Assembly: GCA_933207985.1 (NCBI GenBank)
Contig: OW240917.1
Span: forward strand, 246,146,976 to 246,210,975
Direction: 5' to 3'
Length of the DNA stretch: 64,000 bases
Source of the DNA: Pelobates cultripes
Lineage: Eukaryota; Chordata; Amphibia; Anura; Pelobatidae
The notes beneath the pieces were generated by a model. That model saw only the letters and a program-made list of their open reading frames with translations. It was not told the origin of the DNA and searched no databases. Below, in pieces: positions 10,377 to 20,191 of the stretch. The number at the start of each line of letters is the position of its first letter. The stretch's first letter is position 1. The position numbers and the translations under genes are program-made.

Positions 10377-10858
10377 GAGGGGAATAAGAAGAGGGGAGGG
10401 GGGAATAAGAAGAGGGGAGGGGGGAATAAGAAGAGGGGAGGGAGGGGAATAAGAAGAGGGGAGGGGGGGAATAAGAAGAGGGAGGGGGGAATAAGAAGAG
10501 GGGGGGGGAATAAGATGAGGGAGGGGGGGAATAAGAAGAGGGGAGGGAGGGATAAGAAGAGGGAGGGAGGAATAAAGAGGAGGGGGGAAATAAGCACATA
10601 AAGGGCTGGGAATAAGGAAGAGGAGGGAAATAAGAAGAGGGAGGGAGGAATAAAAAGAGGGGAGGGGGGGGAATAAGAAGAGGGAGGGGGAATAAGAAGA
10701 GGGAGGGGGGGAATGTTTGGGGGGACAAGAAGAGGGGAGGGAGGGGAATAAGAAGAGGGAGGGGGGAATAAGATGGGGAATAAGAAGAGGGGGGAGGGGA
10801 ATAAGAAGAGGGGAGGGAGGGGAATAAGAAGAGGGGAGGGGGGGAATAAGAAGAAGGG
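10377..10858. repeat. G-rich minisatellite (GGGGAATAAGAAGAGGGGAG)
   Basis: About 23 degenerate units of 18-24 bases, purine-only over long stretches on the plus strand, with many runs of four to eight G. Such sequence can form G-quadruplex or triplex structure. The 166-codon minus-strand Pro/Ser/Phe frame is its translation, not a gene. It sits next to the left end of the inner hAT element. Confidence 0.95.
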
Positions 10859-10904
10859 GCAGCTCTATAGGACAGGGGCCAAGACAGGGAGCTCTTTCAC
10901 ACTA

Positions 10905-11340
10905 CGCGCGCACACACACACACAATGCATCCCTATACATACACAGAAACACAACATGCTTCCCTTACACACAGAGAAACACACAATGTATCCATTACAC
11001 ACACACACACAATGCAACCCTTACACACAAAGACAATGCATCCTTTGCACACATACACAGAAACAGACAATGCAAACCCGTACACACGCATGCAAACACA
11101 CACACTTTTCTTACATACACACAGAAACACAATGCATCTCATGCACACACATACAGACACACACCTTGCATCCCTTATGCATACAAACACAGATTCACAC
11201 AATGTAATCCCTTACACACAACCAGAAACACATAATACATCCCTTATACACAAACACACACTGCTTCCACTACACACAAACACACTGCATCACCTGCACA
11301 AACTGGTAACCCTAAACACTACATACCATAAGCACACATA
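10905..11340. repeat. CA-rich degenerate satellite (ACACAATGCATCCCTTACAC)
   Basis: Degenerate 25-35 base units of the type AATGCATCCCTTACACACA with CA runs, extending the satellite-rich interior of the inner hAT element. The Thr/His-rich plus frames and Val/Cys-rich minus frame are repeat artefacts. Confidence 0.9.
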
Positions 11341-11789
11341 TTAGATCCTCTACAATAACACATAACACATCCCTACACACTCCACTCCCTGTGAGCGAAC
11401 TCATGGGTGGGTGGAACTTATGAGTGGGCCTTATGGGCATACTCACCGTCAGGCCCTGGGGCCCAGACCTTGAGCTGTGTAAGGGGCCCCAAAAAATTGA
11501 GCTGCTTCCAATTCTCCCAGAACATTGAATTTTGTGACCACAGTTGCAAACAGCTCCAGAGATCCTGTTCTACACCAGACCAGTGGAGCCAAACTGCAGC
11601 CCATCATCATCCTCATCTGCTTGTAAGTAGGCAATCTAGTATATTATTAGTGACACTAATCTATAATTTACCTCACATTAAAGGGACATTATAGCTTAAT
11701 GAAGTGGTTCTGGTGTCTATAGCTGGTCCCTGCAGGCTTTTTAATTGTTTATTGTTTTTTGTTTTTAATGTAAACACACACTGTGTGCA

Positions 11790-11903
11790 GCACTGGCGTT
11801 AGTTCATATGGCAGGTCATATGGGTGGGGCATTGTGATGTGACATGTGGGGGCAGCAAATTTTTATTTTGTCTAGGGCGGCAAAAATCCTTGCACCGGCT
11901 CTG
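11790..11903. mobile_element. Possible hAT terminal remnant (CAGAGCCGGTGCAAGG)
   Basis: On the minus strand a sequence starting CAGAGCCGGTGCAAGGATTT at 11903 and running through GCCGCCCTAGACA resembles a common hAT terminus. A candidate opposite end, CAGCACTGGCG, lies at 11790. No matching target duplication is visible, so the assignment is weak. Confidence 0.3.
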
Positions 11904-12070
11904 ATCCTGGGCAGGTGCACCAGTCTACTTGACTGGTTTTGCCCCCAGGCCTAAGGCTGCCAGCCCTCCCCTGGCTGCTGGGGAGGTCTTTTGGCGGCCG
12001 CTGGCGGACTTGTCCTGGCGGCCGCTGAGGGAGCTGCGCGAGCTGCGCTGGCTCTGCTCCCCAGCACGCA

Positions 12071-12128
12071 GCTGAATGAGACCGGCGCCGGAATATGACG
12101 CCATATTCCGGCGCCAGTCTCATTCAGC
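12071..12128. repeat. Long near-perfect palindrome (27-bp arms, 4-bp loop)
   Basis: Arms 12071-12097 and 12102-12128 pair at 26 of 27 positions around a 4-base loop. The arm starts GCTGAATGAGACCGGCGCCG and ends GGAATATG. It is GC-rich with several CpGs and embedded in the inner hAT element, flanked by the two MITE halves. It would extrude readily as a cruciform or give a stable RNA hairpin. Confidence 0.9.
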
Positions 12129-12551
12129 AGCGCGCGAGGGCGGGAGGGCACTAACACAGGAAGCACCTCTAGTGACCGTCTGAGTGACTGTCACTAGCAA
12201 TGTCACTTTGAAGCAATGTAAACACTGCCTTTTCTCTGAAAAGTCAGTGTTTACGTTGAAAAGCCTGTAGCGACATGCTATAGACGCCAGTACCACCACA
12301 TTAAGCTGTGTGTGCGTCTGCTAGTGAGTGAGCTTGCTTGCATGCGTGTGCCTGCTAGTGAGTGAGCTTGTGTTTTTATGTCAATGAGCTGATGTATATC
12401 AGTAAGATTGTTTGTCTATGAGGCTGTGTATCAATGAGCTTGTGTGTGTCACTGAAATGTCAGTGAAATTGCCCGTGTCTGCATGTGCGTATGCTTACTG
12501 TATAATTAAACGTTTTACCCTGAAAGGACCAATATTTTATATTAGAAAAAG

Positions 12552-12553
<2 letters not shown>

Positions 12554-12596
<43 letters not shown>
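12554..12596. repeat. (TA)n microsatellite
   Basis: About 21 TA dinucleotides in a row near the right end of the inner hAT element. Confidence 0.97.
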
Positions 12597-12597
<1 letters not shown>

Positions 12598-13613
12598 CTC
12601 AATTATCTGTCCTGGCAAGACATAGCCTTACATATTACACGCGACAATATATGGCGCAGTGACTTATGGGGCTGGCACAAATTTTTTTTCCAGGGCTGCT
12701 TTGTATCCCCAGTCCGGCCCTGGTCAGAGTTCCCACTCTGACTCCCTGGTCTTCCTCCCGCGCAGCTCTCAGTGTTAGCTGGGAGGAGTGACGTGCAGTC
12801 ACTTCCTCCCAGCTCTGACCGGGCCTCCTAGCGCTGACCGGGCCCCCTTACAATCCACATCCATCGGGTGGCCCTGACAGCATGGGCCACCCGATGGAAC
12901 CCTCCATATGCGGCACCAGCGGTTTGCCGCGCGGGCCTGCGCCGCAAATGGTGATGGCGGTACGCGGTCGCAGGGGTACCGCCGGTTCACACCCGCCCGC
13001 CCGGTCTCTCAAAATTAGAAAATCCCTACCGCCCACCTGGAATCCTGAAACGCCCACTAGTGGGTGGTAGGGACTAGGTTGACGACCCACGCTATAGTCA
13101 GTCGCCAGAACAACTACAGCTTAATGTATTTGTTCCTGTGAGTATATTAGCTCCCTTCAGGCATTTCCAGGCAAACACTGCCTTTTCAGAAAAAAAGTCA
13201 GTGTTTACATTGACCCCTAGGGACACCTCCAGACACCTCCAAGACGCTGAATTACCTCATAGAGATGCATTGATTCAATGCATCTCTATGAGGAGGTGCT
13301 GATTGGCCAAACGGGTGTTTGGCCCCGCCTCCCTGATAAATTCAGCCAAGCAATGTTTTCCCATAGGGAGAGCATTGGATTGGCTAAAAATCATACATTC
13401 TGATGACGTTTCCAAGGAGGCGTTGCTCAGGAAATAAGGTGAGTTTTAACCCCTTCTAAGGAAGGCCAGGATCAGGAATACATGTTGGTGTTTCTAGCCC
13501 TATAGTGTTCCTTTAATATGTATATGTCCTGAAAATACGCATTATGGCATCCCAAATTATATTATGTGCTGATGAACTCCCCCCCCCCACATAGTATAAG
13601 TTTCAAAGTCCTA

Positions 13614-15042
13614 GATCTGGGGTTGGGGTAGTTGGTAGGTGGGCAGGGTGGAGGTAGTTGGTAGGTGGGCAGGGTGGAGGTAGGTGGTAGGTGGGCAGGG
13701 TGGAGGTGGAGGTAGATGGGCAGGGTGCAGGTGGAGGTAGGTGGGCAGGGTGCAAGTGGAGGTAGGTGGGCAGGGTGGAGGTAGGTGGGCAGGGTGGGAG
13801 GCAGGTGGGCAGGGCAGGTGGAGGTAGCTGGCAGGTGTAAGCAGGGTGGAGGCAGGCAGGGTGGAGGTAGTTGGTAGGTGGGCAGGGTGGGAGGTAGGTG
13901 GGTGGGTGCAGGTGGAGGTGGCCAGGTGGGCAGGGTGGAGGCAGGTGGGTAGGGCAGGTGGAGGTAGTTGGTAGGCGGGCAGGTGGGAGGCAGGTGGGTA
14001 GGGCAGGTGGAGGTAGGTGGCAGGGCAAGTGGAGGTAGGTAAGCAGGGTGGAGGTAGGTGGGCAGGGCAGGTGGAGGCAGAAGCTGGTAGGTGGGCAGGG
14101 TGAGGCAGGTGGGGCAGGGTGGAGGTAGCTGGTAGGTGGGCAGGCGGGAGGTGGTAGGTGGGTAGGCGCAGGTGGAGGTAGTTGGTAGGTGGGCAGGCAG
14201 GTGGAGGTAGTTGGTAGGTGTAAGCAGGGGTGGAGGTAGGTGGGCAGGGTGGAGGTGAAGGCAGGTGGGCAGGTGGAGGTAGGTGGGCAGGGCAGGTGGA
14301 GGCAGTTGGTAGGTGGGCAGGGGTGCAGGTGGAGGTAGCTGGTAGGTGGGGCAGGTGGGAGGTAGGTAAGCAGGGTGGAGGTAGCTGGTAGGTGGGCAGG
14401 GTGGAGGTGTAGGTGGGCAGGGCAGGTGGAGGGGTAGTTGTAGGTGGGCAGGTGGAGGTGGAGGTAGGTGGGCAGGTGGAGGTGGAGGTAGTTGGTAGGT
14501 GGGCAGGGTGGATAGGTGGGCAGTGGTGAGGTAGTTGGTAGGTGGGCAGGTGGAGGTAGGTGGGTAGGGTGCAGGTGGAGGTAGTTGGTAGGTGGGCAGG
14601 GGTGCAGGTGGAGGTGAAGCCAGGCAGGTGGGCAGGGTGGAGGTAGGTGGGCAGGGTGGAGGTAGGTGGGTAGGGTGCAGGTGGAGGTAGTTGGTAGGTG
14701 GGCAGGGTGGAGGTAGGTGGGCAGGGTGGAGGTAGTTGGTAGGTGGGCAGGGTGGAGGTAGGTGGGTAGGGTGCAGGTGGAGGTAGTTGGTAGGTGGGCA
14801 GGGTGCAGGTGGAGGTAGTTGGTAGGTGGGCAGGGTGGAGGTAGGTGGGCAGGGTGGAGGTAGTTGGTAGGTGGGCAGGGTGGAGGTAGGTGGGCAGGGT
14901 GCAGGTGGAGGTAGTTGGTAGGTGGGCAGGGTGGAGGTGGAGGTAGGTGGGCAGGGTGGAGGTGGAGGTAGTTGGTAGGTGGGCAGGGTGCAGGTGGAGG
15001 TAGGTGGGCAGGGTGCAGGTGGAGGTAGGTGGGCATGGGAGG
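13614..15042. repeat. 1.4-kb G-rich minisatellite (GGTAGGTGGGCAGGGTGGAG)
   Basis: Tandem units of 20-26 bases built from GGTAGGTGGGCAGGGTGGAG, with insertions of GCAGGTGGAG and GTAGTTG giving higher-order variants. The plus strand has extreme G-over-C skew and regularly spaced GG/GGG runs, so G-quadruplex or R-loop formation is plausible. The minus-strand frames of 515 and 477 codons, made of Pro-Pro-Thr-Tyr-Leu repeats, are translations of the array. It borders a CpG-rich block on its right. Confidence 0.96.
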
Positions 15043-15114
15043 GGTAGTTGATGGAGGGTAGTGTCAGTCTGTGGTCGGTCAGGGCGGTAGGTGACCTGGC
15101 AGGCGGCACATACA

Positions 15115-15460
15115 GGGTGGTTAGCAGGTGGGTGATAGAGGGGGCGGGGCTCTCAGTCGGTGGGTGATGGAGGGGGCGGAGCTCTCGGCCGGTGGGTGAT
15201 GAGGGGGCGGAGCTCTCAGTCGGTGGGTTGGGTTAGCCGCAGTCAGTGTTGATGCCCCGCCCTCTTCAGGCGGTATTATGAATAGGTGGGCGGGATTGCG
15301 CGTTAGCCACGCCCAGTGGGCGGAGCCAGCGGTCAGCGCTTCCTCGGCAGCTCTCAGAAGCTGAAACAGCCGCCGGGCCGTCAGCTGTGCGGGGACACGG
15401 TGCGACCTGCGGGGACACTCAGCGGGGACTTCCTGCATGCAGGATACTGGGAGATGCCAG
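15115..15460 (+). promoter_or_regulatory. CpG-rich block with GC boxes; candidate promoter and first exon
   Basis: Unlike its surroundings, this block is GC- and CpG-rich. It carries repeated GC boxes (GGGGGCGGGG at 15139, GGGGGCGGAG twice after it, CCCCGCCC near 15255, GGGCGGGATT near 15290, GGGCGGAGCC near 15319). There is no TATA box. At 15460 lies CCAG followed by GTACCA, an acceptable splice donor. An ATG at 15454 (GGGAGATGCCAG, purine at -3) stands just before it, in a frame open from about 15310. Joined to the candidate exon at 46347-46381 the frame stays open. Part of the left side is itself a threefold repeat of GGTGGGTGAT...GGGGGCGGAG, so a satellite-derived GC patch is the alternative. 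Confidence 0.35.
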
Positions 15461-15477
15461 GTACCAATCACTGACTG

Positions 15478-16330
15478 CACTATCCATCCTGTATAACCGC
15501 TCACTGACTGTATACTGTGTATAACACCCCCTCACTGACTGTATACTGTGTATAACCCCCCCCTCACTGACTGTATACTGTGTATAACCCCTCACTGACT
15601 GTATACTGTGTATAACACCCCCTCACTGACTGTATACTGTGTATAACCCCTCACTGATTGTATACTGTGTATAACCCCCCCTCACTGATTGTATACTGTG
15701 TATAACACCCCCTCACTGACTGTATACTGTGTATAACACCCCCTCACTGAGTGTATACTGTGTATAACACCCCCTCACTGACTGTATACTGTGTATAACA
15801 CCCCCTCACTGACTGTATACTGTGTATAACCCCTCACTGACTGTATACTGTGTATAACCCCTCACTGACTGTATACTGTGTATAACCCCTCACTGACTGT
15901 ATACTGTGTGTAACCCCTCACTGACTGTATACTGTGTATAACCGCTCACTGACTGTATACTGTGTATAACACCCCCTCACTGACTGTATACTGTATATAA
16001 CCCCTCACTGACTGTATACTGTGTATAACCCCTCACTGACTGTATACTGTGTATAACACCCCCTCACTGACTGTATACTGTGTATAACACCCCCTCACTG
16101 ACTGTATACTGTGTATAACCCCCCCTCGCTGACTGTATACTGTGTATAGCACCTCCTCGCTGACTGTATACTGTGTATAACACCTCCTCGCTGACTGTAT
16201 ACTGTGTATAAAACCCCCTCACTGACTGTATACTGTATATTACACCTCCTGACTGACTGTATACTCTGTATTACATCTCTATACTCTGTGTTACTGACTG
16301 TATACTGTGTTTTACACCTCACTGACTGTG
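15478..16330. repeat. 29-34-bp minisatellite (CTCACTGACTGTATACTGTG)
   Basis: About 26 units of CTCACTGACTGTATACTGTG + TATAAC + a variable C run (CCCC or ACCCCC), so unit length alternates between 29 and 34 bases. The array becomes degenerate after 16205. The core TATACTGTGTATA is nearly palindromic. Minus-strand frames across it are artefacts. Confidence 0.96.
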
Positions 16331-16379
16331 ACTACCAGCCCGATTTACCTAATGGGCTCTCCATACTGGACTATCTATC

Positions 16380-17200
16380 CTGTACTGCACCTCACTGACT
16401 GTAAATTCTGTACTGCACTTTCTGGACTACCAACCTGTTTTACTTACTGAGCTTTCTATCCTGTGCTCCACTTCCCTGACTACCAGCCGGTCTTAATTAA
16501 TGTGCTATGCATCCTATACTGCACCTCACTGCCTGTCCATCCTATACTACACCTAACGGAGTACCAGCATGTCTTAATTAATGTGCTATGCATCCTATAC
16601 TGCACCTCACTGCCTGTCCAGCCTATACTACACCTAACGGAGTACCAGCATGACCTAATTAATGTGCTATGCATCCTATACTGCACGTCACTGCCTGTCC
16701 ATCCTATACTACACCTAACAGAGTACCAGCATGTCCTAATTAATGTGCTATGCATCCTATACTGCACCTCACTGCCTGTCCATCCTATACTACACCTAAC
16801 GGAGTGCCAGCATGTCCTAATTAATGTGCTATGCATCCTATACTGCACCTCACTGCCTGTCCATCCTATACTACACCTAACGGAGTACCAGCATGTCCTA
16901 ATTAATGTGCTATGCATCCTATACTGCACCTCACTGCCTGTCCAGCCTATACTACACCTAACAGAGTACCAGCATGTCCTAATTAATGTGCTATGCATCC
17001 TATACTGCACCTCACTGCCTGTCCAGCCTATACTACACCTAACAGAGTACCAACCTGCTTTACATAATGGGCTCTCCATCCTGCACTCCACTTCCCTGAG
17101 TACCAACCTGCTTTACATAATGGGCTATGCATCCTGCACTCCACTTCCCTGAGTACCAACCTGCTTTACCTAATTGGCTATGCGTCCTATGTTGTACCTC
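16380..17200. repeat. 81-bp minisatellite, descended from the adjacent array
   Basis: Six or more units with a measured period of 81 bases (CTGTCC at 16533, next at 16614). They contain CCTATACTACACCTAACGGA, GTACCAGCATGTC, TTAATTAATGTGCTATGCAT and CTGCACCTCACTGC, with diverged units at both edges. The motif ACCTCACTG(A/C)CTGT links it to the 29-34-bp array on the left. Because 81 is 27 codons, open frames of 229 codons (plus) and 208 codons (minus) arise but are not genes. Confidence 0.95.
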
Positions 17201-20111
17201 ACTGGCTGTGCATCCTTTTTCTTTACCCTGCTTCCCTGATTAGCCATTATTTACTCCACACCCTTCACTTTATTTTTTTTTTTTTCTGTTTGACTTGTCA
17301 TCCTTTACTTAACTCATCTTTTCTCCAACCCCCCTCTATCCCTTTACTTCTGCTGTCCTGCACTTTAATCTTATTATATGGTGATATGTCATGCACACTC
17401 ACCTACCCATGAACTTGTTCATGAGTGTGCCTTTTTTATCAATAAGTTGTGACATTTCCTTGCACGGTTGCAATACATTGTGTGGTATTAATGTTTTGCT
17501 TTGTATTCTACCCGTGTGATCTTAAACTGACAATCACTGTATCAATATCTCTGATACATCTGGCAATCATTTTATCAATACAGACCGCATGATCAATTAA
17601 CGTGGGTCAATTATATTGAATTTTTGCAATATGTTGTGTATAAAGTGTTGTAATTAAGGAAAGGGAATGGTCATCTTGGCAAAAAATAATTTTATTTTTC
17701 ATATCTGTTCGCAAGTGATAAGCTATAATCCCATCTGTTTTTATTTATTATACTTTAACCCTTTCCACTCACATAGAGCCAGCAGGCTGCGTAGAATTGT
17801 AGCTGTTACTTTAATTACACATTAACGCTGATTGATCTGCTTCTGTGTCTCGTTTTGTAAAGTTTAGCTGTTTCTATTTTCATCTGAACTACTACTGTCT
17901 CTTTAATTTAACTCTTAGAGCGATTTTACGATTGTTATAGCCCTGCACTCCCCTGTATTTCATAGCAAAATCGAAATCGGTTCGATGCTCACATTTAAGT
18001 TATTGCTCCCTATATTGTATTCATGCTTAGTCGAAAACTTTACCACTTCCAATTTTATCGTCTTTGTTTCTCTTTTTAACTCTTTGTGTTCCTGACCATC
18101 ATTTAGAGCGGATATATGATTTGTTGGTTTGTTTACGGAATATTGGCCCACAGTTCTAATAAAATGTCCAAATGCTCCTTCTTGTACTGCTTGCAGTCAG
18201 ATATATTTAATGCAAACTCTTTGATATATGGATAATTCCTGTAATATGATCGCTCAAATTATGATTCACTTTATGGTGGTACTTATGCTGTAAATGTTAT
18301 GTTGAAGTTGAGTGAAAAAAAGTGTGTGTGTAATATATACATATTTAAAGCAATTTGTGCTTAAATTATGCATAAACACTCATTCATGGTTAATATTTTC
18401 ACCAACAAACTCAAATTGTTAATATGATCACCAAGGGTTAATTTTTGCTTTTCTGAATGACATTGTTTACGGTTTGCCCCTTTTTTTTTTAAAGCGCTAT
18501 TTAAAAAAAAAAAAAAAAAAAAAAGTGTGATCTGTAGTATAACATAAGGCTGTGATTTATCATGTTATTTAGGATGTATTTGGACACCAGAGTAATCTGA
18601 ATGTACCATTCCTGGTTAAATACTTTGTTGTTGTTATATATTTCCTTGCTTTTGATGTATAATTTACTTTTACTTAATTTACCCTTTTACATAGAAGAAA
18701 TTACTTCTATGGAAGGGTATGGGGTGAGCAGGGGCAACAAATGTTGAGTGAGGATGGTTATTATATCGAATACTAAGACGTAACCCAAGAAAATGGATTC
18801 TGTGAGATGTGCATGGTTTTAGAATATAATATATAGGGTTATTCTCTAGTGTGTTGAGAATTCTGGAAAACTGACGTACAAATTGCAAATCACAGGCCAA
18901 ATAATCCAATCTGCGAAAATAGCGAAATAGGGGAATTTCTTACAGTTTGGTTATTCTGGGCTTAAATTTGCAATTCCCTCAATATCCTTCACACTCCTTG
19001 CTTCAGTTATTAAACCTCATAATCTTGTTTAAAAGGCTAATTTGTAAAGATTCCTAATCCTTGCTGGACCGTCTGTGTATATTTGCAGTAGGGGATTCCG
19101 GTTCGTGACCCCCTTTTAAATAGATTAATTGATGAATGGCAATGGAAAAAATACAGAGGGTGTTTAAATCATCAATCACGCAGGGCCCTATAGGTTGGGA
19201 TTTGTTGAAAGTCATCCGTCATTTTGAATAAAAACGGATTTTTTTTTTTGTGTTAATCCATCTGTTTTCAGGTTTGTATCCGGTTTTAGATTAAATGAAT
19301 AATTGATTATTCAGTCAGTCAGTGGAAATCAACATGAAATTCTCATGCTTTTCTGAAAATTAAACTTTCATGACGCCGAGCCAGCCAGTGAAACATTGCT
19401 TTTTCTTTTTGTGTGAATTGTGGAGCATCGTGGGACTTGTAGTTACATTGCAACTGAAGTGCTATTGGCTGATTTATCCTAGATATAAACTGGGCATTGT
19501 GCAGAAGTTAGAATAAACTTGTGTCTTAATGATCTTTATATTGGAGGAATGTTATTTTTGTTTTTTTTATTTTTGTTAAACAGTTTATGGCTACTGTATA
19601 CAGTTTTACTTTATTTTAATTACATAATGTGTGTTTTTATGTTTTACTCTGTATTAAAATATACTTTTCTAAAGACCATAATTGATCAAAAAGAGTTTCA
19701 AAGCCCTTCCTAGAGAGAGATCGCCCAATGATGCTGATACAGGTTTTTGCACTGAAGTGAGACTTGTCATGAATTCAAGGGGAATTTTATATTTTAAGGC
19801 CAGAATAGCGGAACAGAAAACATGATTGACTTGGAGAATTCTTTCTAATTCTACTATTGTGGCCTAAATTTAGATTTTCACTTTGAATTCACGGCAATTC
19901 TATCTTTAGTATATAACTTTGATAATGTAATTTCCTCTTTGTGGCAAAATACAGGCAAAATGTGCTCGGCAGAAGATCCCCTAATTTAGATGTTAAGGCT
20001 AGATCCATTTTAAATGCAGAATGGCATACTTTTTTTTTTTTTTATTTTTCTGCTCAATTTTGTAGCATCAATTGTCTGTCGAGTTTGTTCTATATGTGAC
20101 GTCAGGCTTGT
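17201..20111. other. No gene seen; long unique AT-rich stretch
   Basis: About 2.9 kb without tandem arrays or recognisable transposons apart from a poly-T/poly-A junction at 18480-18525. Reading frames are short and unremarkable. The motif GAGCATCGTGGGACTTGTAG near 19423 is a remnant of a small hAT MITE. The stretch could be intron or gene desert. Confidence 0.6.
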
Positions 20112-20191
20112 TTAACCCCTTAAGGACCAAACTTCTGGAATAAAAGGAAATCATGACATGTCACACATGTCATGTGTCCTTAAGGGGTTAA
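20112..20191 (+). mobile_element. TTAA-target palindromic MITE, 80-bp copy
   Basis: Ends TTAACCCCTTAAGGACCAAA and GTGTCCTTAAGGGGTTAA form inverted repeats with TTAA at each border. The middle contains the palindrome-like GACATGTCACACATGTCATG. It is the longer relative of the copy at 2423-2481. I recognise this as a very abundant short frog repeat. Confidence 0.88.

Larger units (their letters stand above)
11679..12313. mobile_element. Rearranged TTAA-ended MITE copy within the inner hAT element
   Basis: The left end TTAAAGGGACATTATAG at 11679-11695 runs into AAGTGGTTCTGGTGTCTATA, as in the copy at 30091. A reversed counterpart (GCTATAGACGCCAGTACC, then ACCACATTAAGCT) lies at 12277-12308, with GTAAACACTGCCTTTTC shared with 13173. 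Between them lie a palindrome and GC-rich sequence, so the copy is rearranged or two copies meet head to head. Confidence 0.6.
10288..12722. mobile_element. hAT-type transposon, inner (2.4 kb), perfect 8-bp TSD GTCAGAGT
   Basis: GTCAGAGT flanks the element at 10280-10287 and 12723-12730. Ends are CAGGGACGGACTGG and, reversed, CAGGGCCGGACTGG. Just inside the left end lies a short palindrome (ACCGGGAAATTTCCCGGTGG, 10313-10332). A second, older copy of this family lies at 29197-30855. The interior holds a G-rich minisatellite, a CA-rich satellite, parts of a TTAA-ended MITE and a long palindrome. No transposase frame survives. Confidence 0.92.
9367..13091. mobile_element. hAT-type transposon, outer (3.7 kb), perfect 8-bp TSD CTATAGTC
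   Basis: The 8-mer CTATAGTC lies on both sides (9359-9366 and 13092-13099). The ends are CAGTGGTAGTCAACCT and, reversed, CGTGGGTCGTCAACCT, matching the familiar CAGNGGTTCTCAACC-type hAT termini. Next to each end lies a matching CTACC..CCGCCCAC block in inverse orientation. No transposase is recognisable; the interior is occupied by another hAT element, satellites and GC-rich filler, including a hairpin with CATCGGGTGGCCC arms (12862-12897). It is a non-autonomous element enlarged by later insertions. Confidence 0.92.
9348..13516. mobile_element. TTAA-ended MITE (TTAAAGGGACACTATAG) split by a hAT insertion
   Basis: Left end TTAAAGGGACACTATAGTC at 9348-9366 and right end CTATAGTGTTCCTTTAA at 13500-13516 are imperfect inverted repeats. 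Joining 9366 directly to 13100 restores the family order seen intact at 30091 and 63062, where CACTATAGTCACC is followed by an AGAAC-type stretch and TAATG. The right body (13100-13516) carries a 19-base-arm perfect palindrome at 13255-13293, shared with copies at about 30342-30374 and, decayed, 59572-59605. No coding. Confidence 0.88.

Noticed and set aside
13562..15109. 515- and 477-codon minus-strand proline-rich open frames
   Set aside because: They are direct translations of the 20-26-bp G-rich minisatellite, with the same period visible in DNA and several frames open at once; no start context, domain or non-repeat part.
15121..15504. 127-codon minus-strand frame across the CpG-rich block
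   Set aside because: GC-rich DNA favours open frames; the sequence includes a threefold HRLRAPPP-type repeat derived from the DNA repeat and shows no family resemblance.
15478..16330. CRISPR-like array of ~30-bp repeats
   Set aside because: Units are contiguous with no unique spacers, length varies by C-run, and the context is a vertebrate genome.
16463..17152. 229-codon plus and 208-codon minus frames with a 27-residue period
   Set aside because: Product of the 81-bp minisatellite; both strands are open simultaneously and the period equals the DNA unit.
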